From Acanthaster planci (lineage: Eukaryota; Echinodermata; Asteroidea; Valvatida; Acanthasteridae): 64,000 bases of DNA. The stretch spans positions 413,103-477,102 of the forward strand of contig NW_019091467.1 of NCBI RefSeq assembly GCF_001949145.1, written 5' to 3'. This document shows, in pieces, positions 15,101 through 30,100 of this stretch (positions are counted from its first letter, which is position 1; the number at the start of each line of letters is the position of its first letter). The notes beneath the pieces are model-generated. The model was given only the letters and a program-made list of their open reading frames with translations. It was not told the origin of the DNA and made no database searches. Made by a program: the position numbers and the translations under genes.

Positions 15101-18100
15101 ATACTTCAGAAGATGACCTCCTCCTACAATCCATAGTTTCATTTGCTGCTGATGAGAGCTTTGCTAAATTTCCCCTCCCCAAACAACCTGGTGACACCCA
15201 CAACTACAGAGAATAGGACTCTACGGACACACAAATTCATGTACTCATTATTATGTACACAAAAGAATTCCAACATTATTTCGAGCAAGAAGGGAAGAAC
15301 GTACACGTTAAGAGAAGAGAGACACTGGTACCATCTTGTTATGGATATTATACCAGCATACGAGCCGAACACCAAGCCCCTGACCCTGTTGACCATTTTC
15401 CCACAATGCACTGCAAACTTGGCCTCTTTGCAGTGGCCTGTCAGTGACGACTTGTATTTTGAGTTGCTCCAATTATGGCCATATAGTTGGCAAGCACCTT
15501 GTCCAGGGATCAGATAGCTTATTAGCTTATGTTTGTGGATAATACAATCTATCCACACTTATTATGTACAGGTACATGTACTAGTGGTTTATCACTGCCA
15601 GACACTTCAGAGCAAAGCTACCGGCAAAAGTGGAGAGAACACCCAGAAGCAGCTTCCCGAGGGTGGTTTAACAAAATTGTTTTAGATCTCTGTTTCTTTT
15701 GCCCTTTTTTGTTTAAAACAAATGTACTGGCAAAAATGTGGCAAAACCGCAAGCATTTTAGGCCATACTTAACACAACATCTAGAGCTATGAGTTCCACA
15801 TTACCAGTATATTGCCCAGGAGAATCTGATTTTCACAGAAAATCTATACAAGCAGTACAAGCACATGTACATGTACTGCGTAAACAACACCGCAAAATCT
15901 TTCACACAGGTGCAATAAATTACATGTACATAACTGAAGAGTAATTATTACAATCATGGTATCACACTAAACATCTACGATGAAGAGGTTTCCCCCCCCC
16001 CCGCACAATTACCGGGTCACAGCTATTTACATGTAAGTAAACATACAGGTACACATGTACTGTTGTACAACGGTACCCTGGTACCAGTATACATGTACAT
16101 GTACAATCTAACATATGTTAATGTACCGGTACAACATGTATTTATGTAAAGGCAAGTTAATCAAGAGTGACAATTATATGGAGAAACTTTCATCTCCAAT
16201 GCATATTCAATGTGCAGTATTTCTGTACATGTATACATGTACTATGATGTGCATGTGTAATGTGTGCTATACATGTACATGTACATGTACTATATAAATT
16301 TCACTCCTAAAATTCTGGCATGTTCACACACAATGTATGTATGTATGTATGTATGTAAAGTACATATTGCACAAAGTACTACAAGGCACCAGTACATGTC
16401 CAGTACTTGCATGTGTGCACCTACTGTACATCAAGTACTACGGTACATTTACATGCACAGTACATTTAACGATTCACAGTCTCATAAAAACATAAAACGA
16501 TTCAACACTCAGACATTTCTTTTGAAAACCTTCCCATCTCCTGAAATTTTGTGCATTATTGGCCCCGAGTGGAACCAAGGCAGGGTGCAATATTCCTAAC
16601 AACAGAGGCTCCTTTGGTTGGAACTTCACTTCCCTGGTTCACAAACAACTATGACATGCAAGTGCTGCTGTGGCATTGGCACTAACAACATGCAACAGGA
16701 CCACTCCCCACCAGCATGGCTGTATTCAATTGATGAGAGGGTGCGTCTACTCACGGTGGATACTCAACAGAACCAGAATCAAATTATTAAACAAAAATTT
16801 ATCCCGAATGTGAAAATGAGGATGCCCATCTTGCCAGTGTCTTCAATATTTCAAGGGAATCAGCAGAGGCTCTGAGATGGAAACAATTCCATCTAATCAC
16901 CCACCCGGCTTGTTGTTTCTACAAACAACTCCCAACTTGTGATGGAAATGAGTTGATCTTATTAAAGGTGCTTGGTATTTTTTGCTGACTCTTACCACCA
17001 CATGTGTATACGTACATGTACCATTCATTTCATGAACCAACTGTGAACCAATGACTGTGGTGGTGACTTTCAGAGCTGCCATTACCTTTAAACAAGCTGT
17101 ATTCGACAGGTTTATTATCTAAAACAGAAGGACCCATAGACTAATAGTCTTAAACTTGAAAGTATCCGTGAATTCAGCCCTGGAACCTTGCCCAAAGTAT
17201 CCTTTGATAACTTCCTGTGGAAAATGTCATTTTGAAAATCATTACCCCACGAATCTCCTTTGCCTCACCTAAGAATAAAAAGTCCGCCCCCCTTGAAGTA
17301 CCCACTAGACTGAATCCACTGACTAAAACTGCTTACAGGAAGGTGCCACTGACCATGCAAGTTGCAAAGAACTACTTCACATATATTACATGTACACCCT
17401 TGAAGTGGATGGACTCTGACTCTTGCAATATACATGTACCATATGTGGTAGCTGTCTGTGCAACACAGACCCCTCTCATATTGCCTACAAGTACCTTATG
17501 TATTTTATTTTTACGGGTGGCCCATGATAGCAGCTAAATGTCACACTTGGTGTCAGAATTTATTCCAAAAAGGTGCCCTCTTACTTTTAAAGAGGATCTT
17601 ATTATTTTCATTTTGTGTTTATTGTCCGGTGTTTTCGTAGTTGCAAAAGATTTTTGAACACTTAATGAATTGTTATTTTGTCTTAGTTCTGACATTTACT
17701 AACAGCAGGAATTTGTGGAAACTGACACATGTACATGTACATGTACATACATGTACATGTGTATAATGTATACTACTTGTACCGGTACTTGTTCTGTGCA
17801 TGATACATGTACATGTATGTTTACCATTGATAGTAAGCATTTGCATGTCATAGCAATCTGATTCATAGGCGACTTTGTCAAATGCAGGCATGCTCCACCT
17901 TAATTGCAAACTCCTATTTTATGAGCATTCATGTTGTAAGCACAGAACATGTACCGGTAACTCTATGTACGGTGGGCTCGGTTTAAACTGAAGTGCCGTC
18001 ACTCGGACTGGATACTACTATACATGTATGTACATATGTATGTTGTCGCTCGTTAACAAGCCAGCTTCTTCCAGTAAGAAACAATGTATACCAGCACTTG

Positions 18101-21100
18101 TAAGATATGCAAAGACGTCCATATAATGTAGACATGGGCTTGGACTCAGTTCTATCAGAGCAAGCTTGTGAAGTACTTTCTTCTGAGACAGCAGAGATTG
18201 TTGTAAAGTTATCTACAAAGCATGCAGAAAATTTATGGATTCCGTTACATCGCTTTAGGGGGAGAACAATATACAGTACATGTAGGGGTATTCACAGCTG
18301 CATTTTTTAACATACATGTACCTGTGCTGTACGAACGAACCAGGGATGGGTAAAGCTACCGGCGTGATTGGTTGTCACAGTAATTACATGTACATGCGTG
18401 TGCAGATCAATTGATATCAAGAAAGAACACACACATATCTTTGGTACTACTGCAATTTACACTAACGGTATGCACGTACATGTACGTGTACATGTGCGGT
18501 ACATGCACACACTCAGTGGAGAACTGCATGTTCACCATCTCATTCAAATCACCTGAATAATGGGAAGTAATGTGCACTTCCTTTGGATTCTGACTTTCCT
18601 GTTATTTAAAACAACATTAACACTACACCTGACAGAAGTGATACATGTACTGGTATGTCGGGCCAGCTCATCAGTACTGGTGGAGGCAAACCAAACATAC
18701 CAGTCCAATGTCACCGGTCCCCGCTATTGTTTGTGCCAAGGTTGAGCTACTGTAATGTGTTTACGCTCAAAACGTATGCAAACAACAGTAGACCAGTCAC
18801 ATGGGAAAGGATGCCACCACCAAGAGTGTGCAAAGTCTCCCCATTACAGAGGAATTGTTCATTTTTCAGTTGTGCTGTAGCTACTGCATAAAGATTACAG
18901 CTAAAAGCAATGAAGGAGAAACTGAGGTGGAAACAAGGGGTTTATTTCATCTAGATACAGTACAGGTAAAAACAACAGCAAGTCAGAGCCAGCGACTCAC
19001 ACCTTGCATTCACTCAAGATGAATAACTCTTCATTCAACTTGAAGGTGCACACATTCTCATGTTACCCGATTTCTTCTTTTCTTTACGTGGTCTTCTGAC
19101 ACAAATCATTTCAGTCAAGAAATTGGGTCATGTCTGCACGTGAGCCGGATATAAAAGCCTTTAATCAGATTGGTCAGATCCCACCAGCCGTGTGCATCTA
19201 TCACTCGGCAAATGGCTTTCCTCTTAATTTTTCTTCCCCGTCCCCTTGTTTGTAAGGGGCCGCGAGGGTGGGAGAAATCTCTCAGGCAGAGGGTGATGTT
19301 ATCAGCGGGATGAGCCCATTCCAGGAACAAACGCTTCACGGCGTACTTCAAATATAACAAGTTGGTTTACACAGATGTGTAATTTTCAGATTCAACAAGA
19401 TACCTGGTACCGGTACCGGTACCGTACTTGCTGACTATTTGTTGGGTTTTTCAAAGCTTTATAATAAGACAAAAATTAAAATGTAAGCATTAACAAGAAT
19501 TGAGGAAAATCAAAATATTAACAGGAAAAACACCTAAAAATGTGTTTCTCAATTGAGCATCTGCTATTAGGAAAAATAAAAATGCCAGACTGCTAGGTGT
19601 GGTTAAATAGTAGTGGTGTCAGCAGTCATGGCAACTATCGATCAATAGTCTTGACAAGCAGACTAGTCACAGGAGTCGTACAGGCCTACAGACTGCATTT
19701 TTCAGCATCATGTATGTACATATTTGGGTCATTCCATGAGGTTGGGGCACAATTTGTGATGGTGTCCTTTGTTACATGGGTTCCATAAAAATGAACAGCC
19801 ATTTCCCTGCATGTGGATTCCCAACTGACATTGTTGTACATGTACATCTTGCAAGGCTGAATACAGGTGTGTGAGTTAATTTTACAGAGTAAATGACCTG
19901 CTCTACAGGTCATGACAGGTGGTGAAGTTACCCATGTAACAAGGACACCGTCACAAAAATGTGCCCCAACCTCATGGAATGACCCATTTATCTGCACATT
20001 CAAAAATGAAGATGTATGTAATATATGTAACACTGACAGAACTTTTGAAACAAAACAACATATTTCAGTGTAATGTAAACATGTACATGTACCAAAAGTT
20101 GGCCTTTTGATGGGCAAAACACTTTTACCACCTACATGTACCTTTCACTGTTTTTTTTCCAAATTTCGATATTTTCTTGACACCCCTGAACATGCACTTT
20201 GGCTACCTAGCACATGCACAAATTGAGTTAACTCTACCCTTTCCCAATCCTCCAAGAACTTCCTAGCACAGGTGGAGAATTTAAAAGATATAGGATTTCC
20301 CCCCAAAAAAGTGGCTGGTTATCAAAGGTTGCAATGAGTTTTCAGTCTTGGGTTGGACCTTGTCTTGTTTATGCTTAACCATGCATGCATGTAACTTTAG
20401 GCCCAGATTGATACTAGCGATCATCTGCACTGCTCCAGGACATCATTCACACTGCCTCAAGATAATGACAGGAATTACCAGAGGATTTTGAAGGACTCAA
20501 GCAGCATTCAAGGAATAATGGAGGATCTTGAGGTCAATGTCTACGTGCAGGCAGTTGGAGGATTTTGCAGAAGTGAGGATGCATCCCAATAAAAATGCTC
20601 AGGCTGTTTACGTTAAAGATTTTAATTATTAAAGTGAGATGTGCCACATCAAATGTTTGGAATGTGTATGTAGTGGTGTGTCGATACCAGTGCCTAATCA
20701 AACTAGCAACATTTTTCTTCTTTTGTGCCCTTTCTTTACATGTACTTGCAGTATAATCTTTTGAAAACAAGGAAAATTTATTTTCTTAAAGCGTTTATCA
20801 ACCCTAACCCTCCACAATCCTCCAGGCGGTTTTGAAGGATTTTGGAGGATTGAGGATGAATGGCAAAAGGGCATGGCTGAATGCAAATGATGCCATGAGT
20901 GAAGTTCGCGGGTTAGACCTTGTGTTGTTCTTGCTCAGTCATGCATAAGTTCAGCCCGATATTTCTTTTGAATCAACGGCACTGCTCAAGAATGCCATTC
21001 GTACTGCCTCGACATAATGACAGGAATTGCCGGAGGATTTTAAAGGATTGAGGCAGTAGGTACACCTCCAAGTAACATTTTCAAGAAATTTTGGAGGACT

Positions 21101-24100
21101 TCTGAGGATTGAGGGAGAATCAAATTTGTTCACCCCCAAATTGGAGGATTCTGGAGGATTGAGGAGGGTCCCTAGCAAAAAGGGCCTTGGGGGATAGGGT
21201 TCTTAAAGAGCAAATCAGGCAGGGAACTTACCGCCCTGAGTTGTTTGGCTGCGTCTTCACAGATGTGCATCCCCCTGGACTCTGTGACCTCAATGGAGCC
21301 AAGATACTGCAAAGACAGGAGGGGGGCAAAAAGATAAGACGTGACCGAATACTTCACACTTTTAAGTATTAACATTTGCAGGGATTCCTGAAGATATCAA
21401 ATTACTGCCGTGCAAGCAACGCCTGAAACACTGCCTACTTCCAATGTTTGACAGATTTGAACTTGAACTTGAAATCCTTCGGACTAAAGGTATTGCTGCT
21501 TCACGTGCATCTCATTCTGGGGCACAGCTTAACCAGACACGGGTGATGGCCCACCAGGAGCAGGCACTGCTCACAGTACAGGAAGGTGAGTATGGTACCG
21601 GCACAGCCAGGAGCCATTTCCCAGTACATCATAAAAGTCCAACCATTACAAGTGCAAGGAAATGCTGTAGCACGAGCAGGTTACCGACCAGAAGGTGGCA
21701 TGATGTCGAGTCTGCTGCATGAGGCCCGTTCCCCGCTGAGTTTTGCTCAGCATGAAATTTGCTCTAAAATTTGTTCTGCTTCAGGAACTCGGTTCAAAAC
21801 TGGTCCTTGACCAATCAAGACCTTGAGGGGTAATTCCCTGAGTAACAGACTGACATGAATGGACGCAGTATTGGTCAGGGTTTTCATAAGGTCCATGTTT
21901 CCTTTGATATCACACCAGTACATGTACATCATGTACAGTAAAGTGGTAAGTACTTGTAAGTTACCAGTAGAAGCCAAACTCCAGTGTGTTTTTTGTTGGA
22001 AATGTCCATCATAGTGATATCTTTTGAAATGTGGACTTTGACAGTCTCAGGTACATGTAATGTACCAATACAGGTACATAATGTCATGGTGACAAACTGA
22101 AACCTTTGCAAAATCCCATTCTGGGGTACAGCATGAAAGAAAACTTCACTCTACCCGTAGTTGGCAATTCAAACAAAATCAAGCACGAAATACGTGCACA
22201 GTACACTGAAAAAGGGGCCTTGCTACATGTGCCTCCAACACCAATGCCTTCCCCACAATATCCAACAATGTGATTATTTCAGTGAAAAACTAATTTGAAA
22301 CCCGGGGTGACAAACTGGATGGAATTGCCTAGAATCACATATTAACATGTGTGACTCTGAACAATGAATCAAGGGCACTATTCTAGGGATGAAAAATAAA
22401 GGATACTCAACATGAATCAAATGTGACTAGCTCGCAAATGACTTACCGTACTCACTGCCGTACATGTATGCGCAGCCAAAGGTGTATGACTCGAGGCTGG
22501 TTCATACTCGCTGCCTTTGCACACACGCAGCTTGTAATGTGAACGCCGCATTTGATGTTCATACTTTCATGTTTTGTCAAAGTCTCAGCTGCATGTGCAT
22601 ATCTGACAAAAGTTAAACATTTTTAATTTGTCCGAATACGCATACATTTGGTGCATACGCACTATCCATTTTTTTCAAAAACTGCATGCAAGGGTGCGCA
22701 TTTCCATTATGCAGTGCGCTTTCATTCACGCACTGCAGACACCTCAACACAGACCTTTGCGCTGTGTACACAGAGAATACGCAACGAGTATGAACCGGCC
22801 TCTAATGGATTTTTCCCACAGAGCAATAAAAAAAAAACTTTTTTCAGCATTCTGAGCATTGACATGTATTTCTTATGGACTGATGAGCTCGGCAAAAACT
22901 CAATGTGCTTCTATGGGCGTTCAATGATCCAAGGGTTTTATACAAATCGAGCCTCCAATGAAGTTTATTCAAATATTTTTAATTTCATCCCCATGGGACA
23001 TCAATCACGCAAACATGCACTCTTCTTCCAGCTGAGGGACCTTCGGCATTCACGACAAAGCACTCGCAAACACTCCTGAGTATCATAGAGCGATAGCATG
23101 GACTGGCTTTGATTAAATTAGCTGCTAATAACGGGATGGGGGGGGCCTTAAGGGTGCAGGGTGGGGGGACCTTACTCATCAGCCATCCTTCATTATTTAG
23201 ATTCATATCAGAGGCGGATGACTTCAAAATCGTCTGGGGAAATCAGACTTTTACAAGGCCAGACTCAAGTGTGCACAGACTGAGGTTTCAGGCTGACAAA
23301 CAAATCATGAGATGCTTACGCGTGGTGCATACATACATACAGTGTACATGTGCCAGTAGGAACGTTATTGGAATCATTGGAAAGTGTTAATAAAACGTCA
23401 CCTAAATAAAACAACAGACCTCATGCATGTACATGTATGTTAAGTTGTAAACAACAACTTGCCAGCCCAAACATCCTCAAAAATCCAGAACGTGGTTTTG
23501 GCACGATTCACAACCTTGGATTCCAAGCTGAGAGGCCTGAAAATGGGAAATTGGACATCATGAAACTTTTGATGTGAAATTCGTTTGAGCTATACATGCG
23601 TTCATCTTTTGCAAAGTCGCAGTAGGAGTATTTAATCTGCCATTCACAACAGAGCCTGAAAGTAAAATGTCATAGAGCAAGCTTCAGGAACCGTCACAAG
23701 GATTTTACGTGGGCCATCTTATCACATCCGATAATTTTTGGAAGAATGATTTCCAACTGAAATCACTCCAAGAAACACTCATGTTGGAATATTCCCTCTG
23801 TCCTCCTTAAGTAATATTTAAGAAAAGTCACCTGGAGATGGGTAAAAAACAAATTTCCTCAACGACCTTTCACTTCCGGCAGTATCTTTCCTACATGTAG
23901 GTCTCCCTGTTCATGCATGTTTGTTTTCGTTCCCCGTGCTTACGTGGAAACAAGATTGTACAATGTTGCAAAGATTTACCTACATCTGCATTGTACCTGT
24001 AGTCGATGGGTTTCAGATTCCATTGAGTTGACATGATGCAGTTCTTGTCGGCAAAGTTTAGATTATAAATACGTCAGAATCTTTCCTAAAGGATGTTATT

Positions 24101-27100
24101 GCTTTAACTTTATCTCCCTATTGTTTGGCAGGATTGGATTTTTGGAAGTGAGAGGTCAATTTCTGGCAGGATATTTCTCTTTTACATAGGTCAGGGCATT
24201 TTTCAGTTTCCATAAATTGATCTGCTAGCAAATATTTTACAATAGGCCTTTTTAAGAGTAGAGTTTTTTAAGAAGTAAAAATTCTGCACTTTATTTTTCC
24301 TATCCAAGGGTTCTGGAAGTTCACCATCAGGGGTCAACTTTCAGGCTCTATTTCGCATGCTCACTTTCACATCCAGTACATATGTTTGAGACCTCAATGT
24401 CAAGTACGAGTTATGTCACTGTCCATGTATATGAATGTTCACCCATCAAAGGCTTAAAATTGTTGAATGTATCGGTACATGGAACACCAGGTGTTCCAGT
24501 GAGGGTAGGCTTGAAATCAAGTATGACAGTTATTCCAGATGGAGCATTCTGAAAGGATCTTGAATACGTGACGAAATGCCGACTGCAGATGGATCACATG
24601 CCCACATCGTATCGTACCGTACTAAACACGTTCATTTATGTTTTCTTTCCTCCCGGTATGTGTCCTCAAAGGAGCTGCTAGTGAGGGACATACCGCTAGC
24701 GTGCATTGGTTGGATTGCATATGGGACATGTACCGGTACACGGTGCAGTGTACAGGGCACAGACTCCATTGAGTGTGTTCATACAGTACATTGGTACATG
24801 TACTTCAGAGTACATATGTACACTATGCAAGTCAATTTTCATCTGAATGTGCATATACATGTACAAGCGAGTGCCTTCGCTTGTTTGCCAGGCACACGGT
24901 AGTGATGGCCTTCAAGCTTTCTTGTACGGCGAAGAGTGTTTTGTATACAAGTACGTAATGTACATGTAGTAAGCCTATTCAATATGACGATATTTCACGA
25001 TATATCGATATGATGTTGATATCGGATATTATATCGTTCGTAAAAACACATATCAGGATATCAAGCAAAGCGATACGCCAAAATTATCGCGATAAGCTCC
25101 AAACGATGTACTGTACATGCTCATAGTAAAGTCAATGCACCGCGTGTTGAGCCCTGCATGCATTACTGCATTTAGGCCACACAAATGCTCCACTGAAAAC
25201 CTCAAACCACAAAGTCACTGTTGGCCCCAAGCAGCTGCAAAGGTCTTAAAAGTATTAGGGGGCAGAACCAAACCCAACAGACTGTATGCACGTGTAATGT
25301 ATTGTACAGTAAACTCCAGCTACGTCGACTCTCTCACTCGGTACTCAAGATCGTCATACCGTGTCATGTACTCAACCCCATGCATGCATCAGTTGGGCAG
25401 TGTGGGGATTGTCGCTTGATGCTTTTAGGCAACCACGGCAAAGGAAACTGATACATGTACATGTACCTATTACATGTACATGTGCGTACCGCTCCTGTAC
25501 CACATAAATGTACAGTGTTTCTTTTTTGGGGGGGAGGGGAGACGGGATGAGACACAAGGTAATGAATATCAAGTTTCTTCACTTTTGCAACTTGTACACG
25601 AGCCCCATCCAGGGAAATAAATCACAACTTTAGAAATTTCCATAGTCCCTCTCGAATATGCATGTACATGTACATCTACATGTAGAGGCCCTTACAATGT
25701 AAATTAGAAAGTCAGCATTTTCACCCATACACACACAAACATACTGTACTTGTTTTACATACAAAGTGTGGACATTCCTTTGTTCTCCTGTGGTTAAGGA
25801 AACTTGAGGAAAATGTTCCTTTTTCCCCAACTAGGATGGTACATGTACATTTATGTACATGTGTACGTATCTGCTGTGCGACCGTCCAGCTCGAGGCGCA
25901 AGCCTGTGTATAAACAGCATCTGGGGACCATCTAGTCATTGCGTTGTGATTGGCTGCCAATGAAACATCAAAATTCATACATGTGTCAGTGGGACTCAAT
26001 ACAGCTGTGCCTGCGTGAGTGAAAGTTGTGACTAACAATCTCCACTATAACTCGCGGTAGCACACATTTATGGCTTGACATTAAGGTTAGGTACGTTTTC
26101 CATTCCGCCGTTAGAGAGTTTCGTTACAACTGGCGCGGGCCAGGGCATGCAAAGTTACTGTGTCATGTATCATCGAGCAGGTTTTAAGTGCTCTATGTGC
26201 ATTGTTTTGTACAAGCTTCAAACAAAGTTTGGACATTTACTTATCGAAATGTCAGTGCAACACAAATGAATAATTGTCTGAAGAGGCTCTGACTTGGATA
26301 CAATCTTTGACAAGACCGATCCTCAAGTTACATGTATGAATCCGCAAAAAAAAGAAGAAGATGAAATACAACGTAGACCATCAAAATCACTTTTGAATTT
26401 AAACAAAAAAATTCCCCACCCTTAAATATTTGACCCAAAACTTTAGAAGAAAAAAAAGATACTACCCACCTGTTTTTTTTCAGTTAATGTAATCAAGGTA
26501 CATGTAATAGGAAGCACAACTATTATTTTCTTTGGCCTGAAGTTGTTTAACCCTAACACTCCTCAATCCTTCACCTGTTGGAGGACTGAGGAGTGTTAGG
26601 GTTAATTATTTTTCTAGAACATGTATGACGTACATGTATGGAAGCTACTTGCTTCCGTAAACTGACAAATTCAGCTGTCTAGGGAGCAAGTACTTTACTT
26701 GCTCCTGTGATGATTAGCCCAATTTCGACCCCTGCATGGGCAGTATCAATAAGTACACTGTACATGTTTACATGTACATGTAGAGACTTACATGCACAAT
26801 GTACTGTACATGTACGTTTCTGTGCAAGTATGTACTGAGTGGAAAGACTACTTAATTGCCCTTAATTGTGAGAGAGTATGCGTGTTTCCATTTCACCCCA
26901 ATTCTTCTTTCATTAACTCTCTGAACATTGGTTCTGAAACTAAAAGGTGTTCAGTAATGAAAGGAAAAAAAAACACAAAACAGTTATTGATGGGCATGAT
27001 TGAGACAGCTCAACCATTTTGGCACGCTGCCGAGAGGCAAGCTTGAATAGAATGACCATTTGATTGCCACAGGACACCGGAAATTCAATAAAAAGCGAGG

Positions 27101-30100
27101 AAAGATACACAACACAGATAGGATTGCATGACTTGATCACGCCAACACAGTCTCTGAGGCACTTTAAATCTTGCTGCAGAGCAATTGCGAGTACATATAC
27201 ACGTAGGAACTCCACACTTCATGTACATGTATCTACATGCATTTGCATGTAGATACACAATATGTGTCCTGTAACACTTTCACTGTTACATGGAAAAACG
27301 AGCAACATACCGGTAAGCTACATTGTACATGTACATGTACAGTACATGTACATTCCAGTACATGTGATGTATGCACTATTTGATGGCCTTCAATTAACAT
27401 TACAGACAGTCCCGTTTCTAATTATAAACATGTGCGTATGTATAAGTTTTGCCTGCACAGTGCATGGCACATGCATGCGCTGATAAACATTGTAGGCTAA
27501 TGCATGTACATGTACATGTCCAATGGAGCACTGAATCCTTATTGTGTGCATATGTTGTACATGTGTACATGGTAGAATTCCTTCCTTTCTTCATTTTTCT
27601 CCCAATTTTAGTCCGCAGTAACTTAATACAATATACCCAAGGAAGGATTATGACCTTGCACACTTTGTAGGGCTGTGTAAATATACATATGTACATAGTA
27701 CATGTAGATGTCCATTGTGGGTATGCATACACGTACACCAAGCAGTTCTGGCATCACCAAACTCTTTGAATTGTGAAGTACACTGCACTACACAAGTAGA
27801 CCTTCTTCAACTGAGATAGGGTACAGTAGGCCTACATAGTGCTTGTCCCGGATGTACACGTATGTACATGTACATTCATGTGCTTAGCATGCAGATGGTT
27901 AATTGTACTGGTAGATGAGTACAGTGTGCATGTAAACATCACATTCAATACTTAAACCAGTAACTGCACCATTGGTACATGTACTGGTACATGCACTTTG
28001 TACATGTCCCACACCATTATGATTACAAGTTCAGTATGTACATTTTAGCGGTACAAGTACATGTGCATGTGTATACTTGGGGCCGTGCATAATCATGGGT
28101 TCTCGGTGATAAGACCCTGACAGAAATTAATTTATGAATTATGATGATCACTGTTGACTGAGAAGTTGACCAAACTTGTCCATCTTACCCCCCCTGTACC
28201 TATGTTAATGCAAAATCATGACAAATGCATACCAAATCCTGTACACAAAGGAGGCTCCCAATGATAGTGATACTAATTATTTAGCCATGAAATAAATTGA
28301 ATAACAACTACATTTCTTTAAGTACATGTATGACATGTACATTCAGGAAATGAAAATACACAGAGTAGTGCAGAAAGCTACTGTACATGGACATGTACCA
28401 ACGACTGCACAGTATAGAACGCATGCAGCACACTGATCTTTATTCTCCTATTTGTATACATGTAAGAAATGTGACACGCTGCACATGTACATGTACGCCA
28501 ATAAAGTTGTTTCTTCTTCAAAGAAGGTGTGCAGGACCACCTAACACCACTACAAAGAATACCATTTAAAAGCTTTCAGATGGTTAAAAAAGTGAATGAC
28601 CTTTGGGTTTTTCTTTCTTTCTTGCTTCTCTTGCTGTGTATACGTATTCCCTTCTTCACGAAATAAATAAACACAAGAAATGTCATTACCGTACGCATGT
28701 ACTGGTATGGTGCATGAAGTTACGGTACGTACATACCTCACAACTACTGTAGACCGTGCTTCTCACAGGTACCCAGTGCAGGTACATGTACACTGTAAAA
28801 GTGCATCTGAACATCATGTACAAAGTACATGTATAGTGCATGTTTGTATATCAACAGAACTGCAAGAGTGCACAGGTGTGGGGAGTTACTAAAGGGTGAA
28901 ATACATGTATCAGAGAGGCGATGTATCTGTGAGGATGCTCGCGGCTTCATGCAAGGATCGCCATGTGGCTCCTTTGAAAGTAGCCTTCCGGGCAGCTTGT
29001 CTGACTGCTTTTCAATTAGGACGACGGTCTAGGGTTTGCGGCATTCCCGCAGTATATTTTCTCCGTCATCAGGACATGCAACTGTGCGGTACATGGGCAA
29101 ATGCTCCTCTGTGCAAGCACTGTCCACAGGATCGACTAACAGCTGTTGTTTGGAGCGGAAGTGCTGACCCATTTGAGGAAAATTTCAAGAACGGTCAGCT
29201 TGTTATATTTGTTGTCTAGGAATACGGTGCAGTATCTGGATATTTACATGCAAATGTAGGCCTTTTCTTGGAATCTCAGCTACACTGTCAGGTAAATGTC
29301 ATTTGGTGCTTACCGTCTACTGGTAAAAATTTTCTATGCATACATACGCATGTACATGTAGCTGGGTGTGGACGCCCATACTTGTATGTACATGTAATGC
29401 GGTGAGTTTCTATGAAAAAAGAAACAAGTGATCTAAAATTTAATAAAATGATCACAAACCATACATGCAGTTATGGTTTAGAAATTGCAACACTTGAACC
29501 TATTTCAAAAACAAAATATCTAAACATGCATGTGTACCAGTGTGTTCTAAATATGTACACGTACTTTGTGTCCACGTACATGTATATGTACTGTATGAAC
29601 ATGTTCATGTACATGTACCAGTACATATGCACATTATATGGAGGATATTGAAACAGGGCATACCACAGACTATTGCTTTCATGTTTTCCAAGACAGGATT
29701 ATTGTCTTTTAGAAAAACATTTTGCTGGGATCCCTGCAGAGACCAAACTTTTACAGTATTGTCTCAGATAGAGTATCAGTACATGGACATGTACTCTCTA
29801 CATGCAGCTAGTCATTTTAGCATCATGTGACCTCATGAGGTCAACAGGTTGATTTGGGTTCAGTGTGGGGGGTCAGGTTATACAGGGGACAATCCACTGG
29901 AATGTACATGTACATGTGCAGTATACATGTAGTAAGCCCCACCACAGTGTGTATGGCCTAGCCTAAATTCCCCAATAACCCATGCAGTAAGGTTAATCAT
30001 CATAAACTGAGTTGAGTATTGCCAACAGATGGCTTCAGGTAAAATGGATATGTTTAGAGCATGCAAGGTCACCAGATTGGCAGATTCTTAAAAACAATGA

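Larger units (their letters stand above)
14667..21231. other. numb intron, 6.6 kb
   Basis: Contains a TGGGTCATTCC element, a 560-base direct duplication and several ACATGTAC arrays. No alternative PTB cassette exon was recognised, though an 11-codon exon would be easy to miss by eye. Confidence 0.65.
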
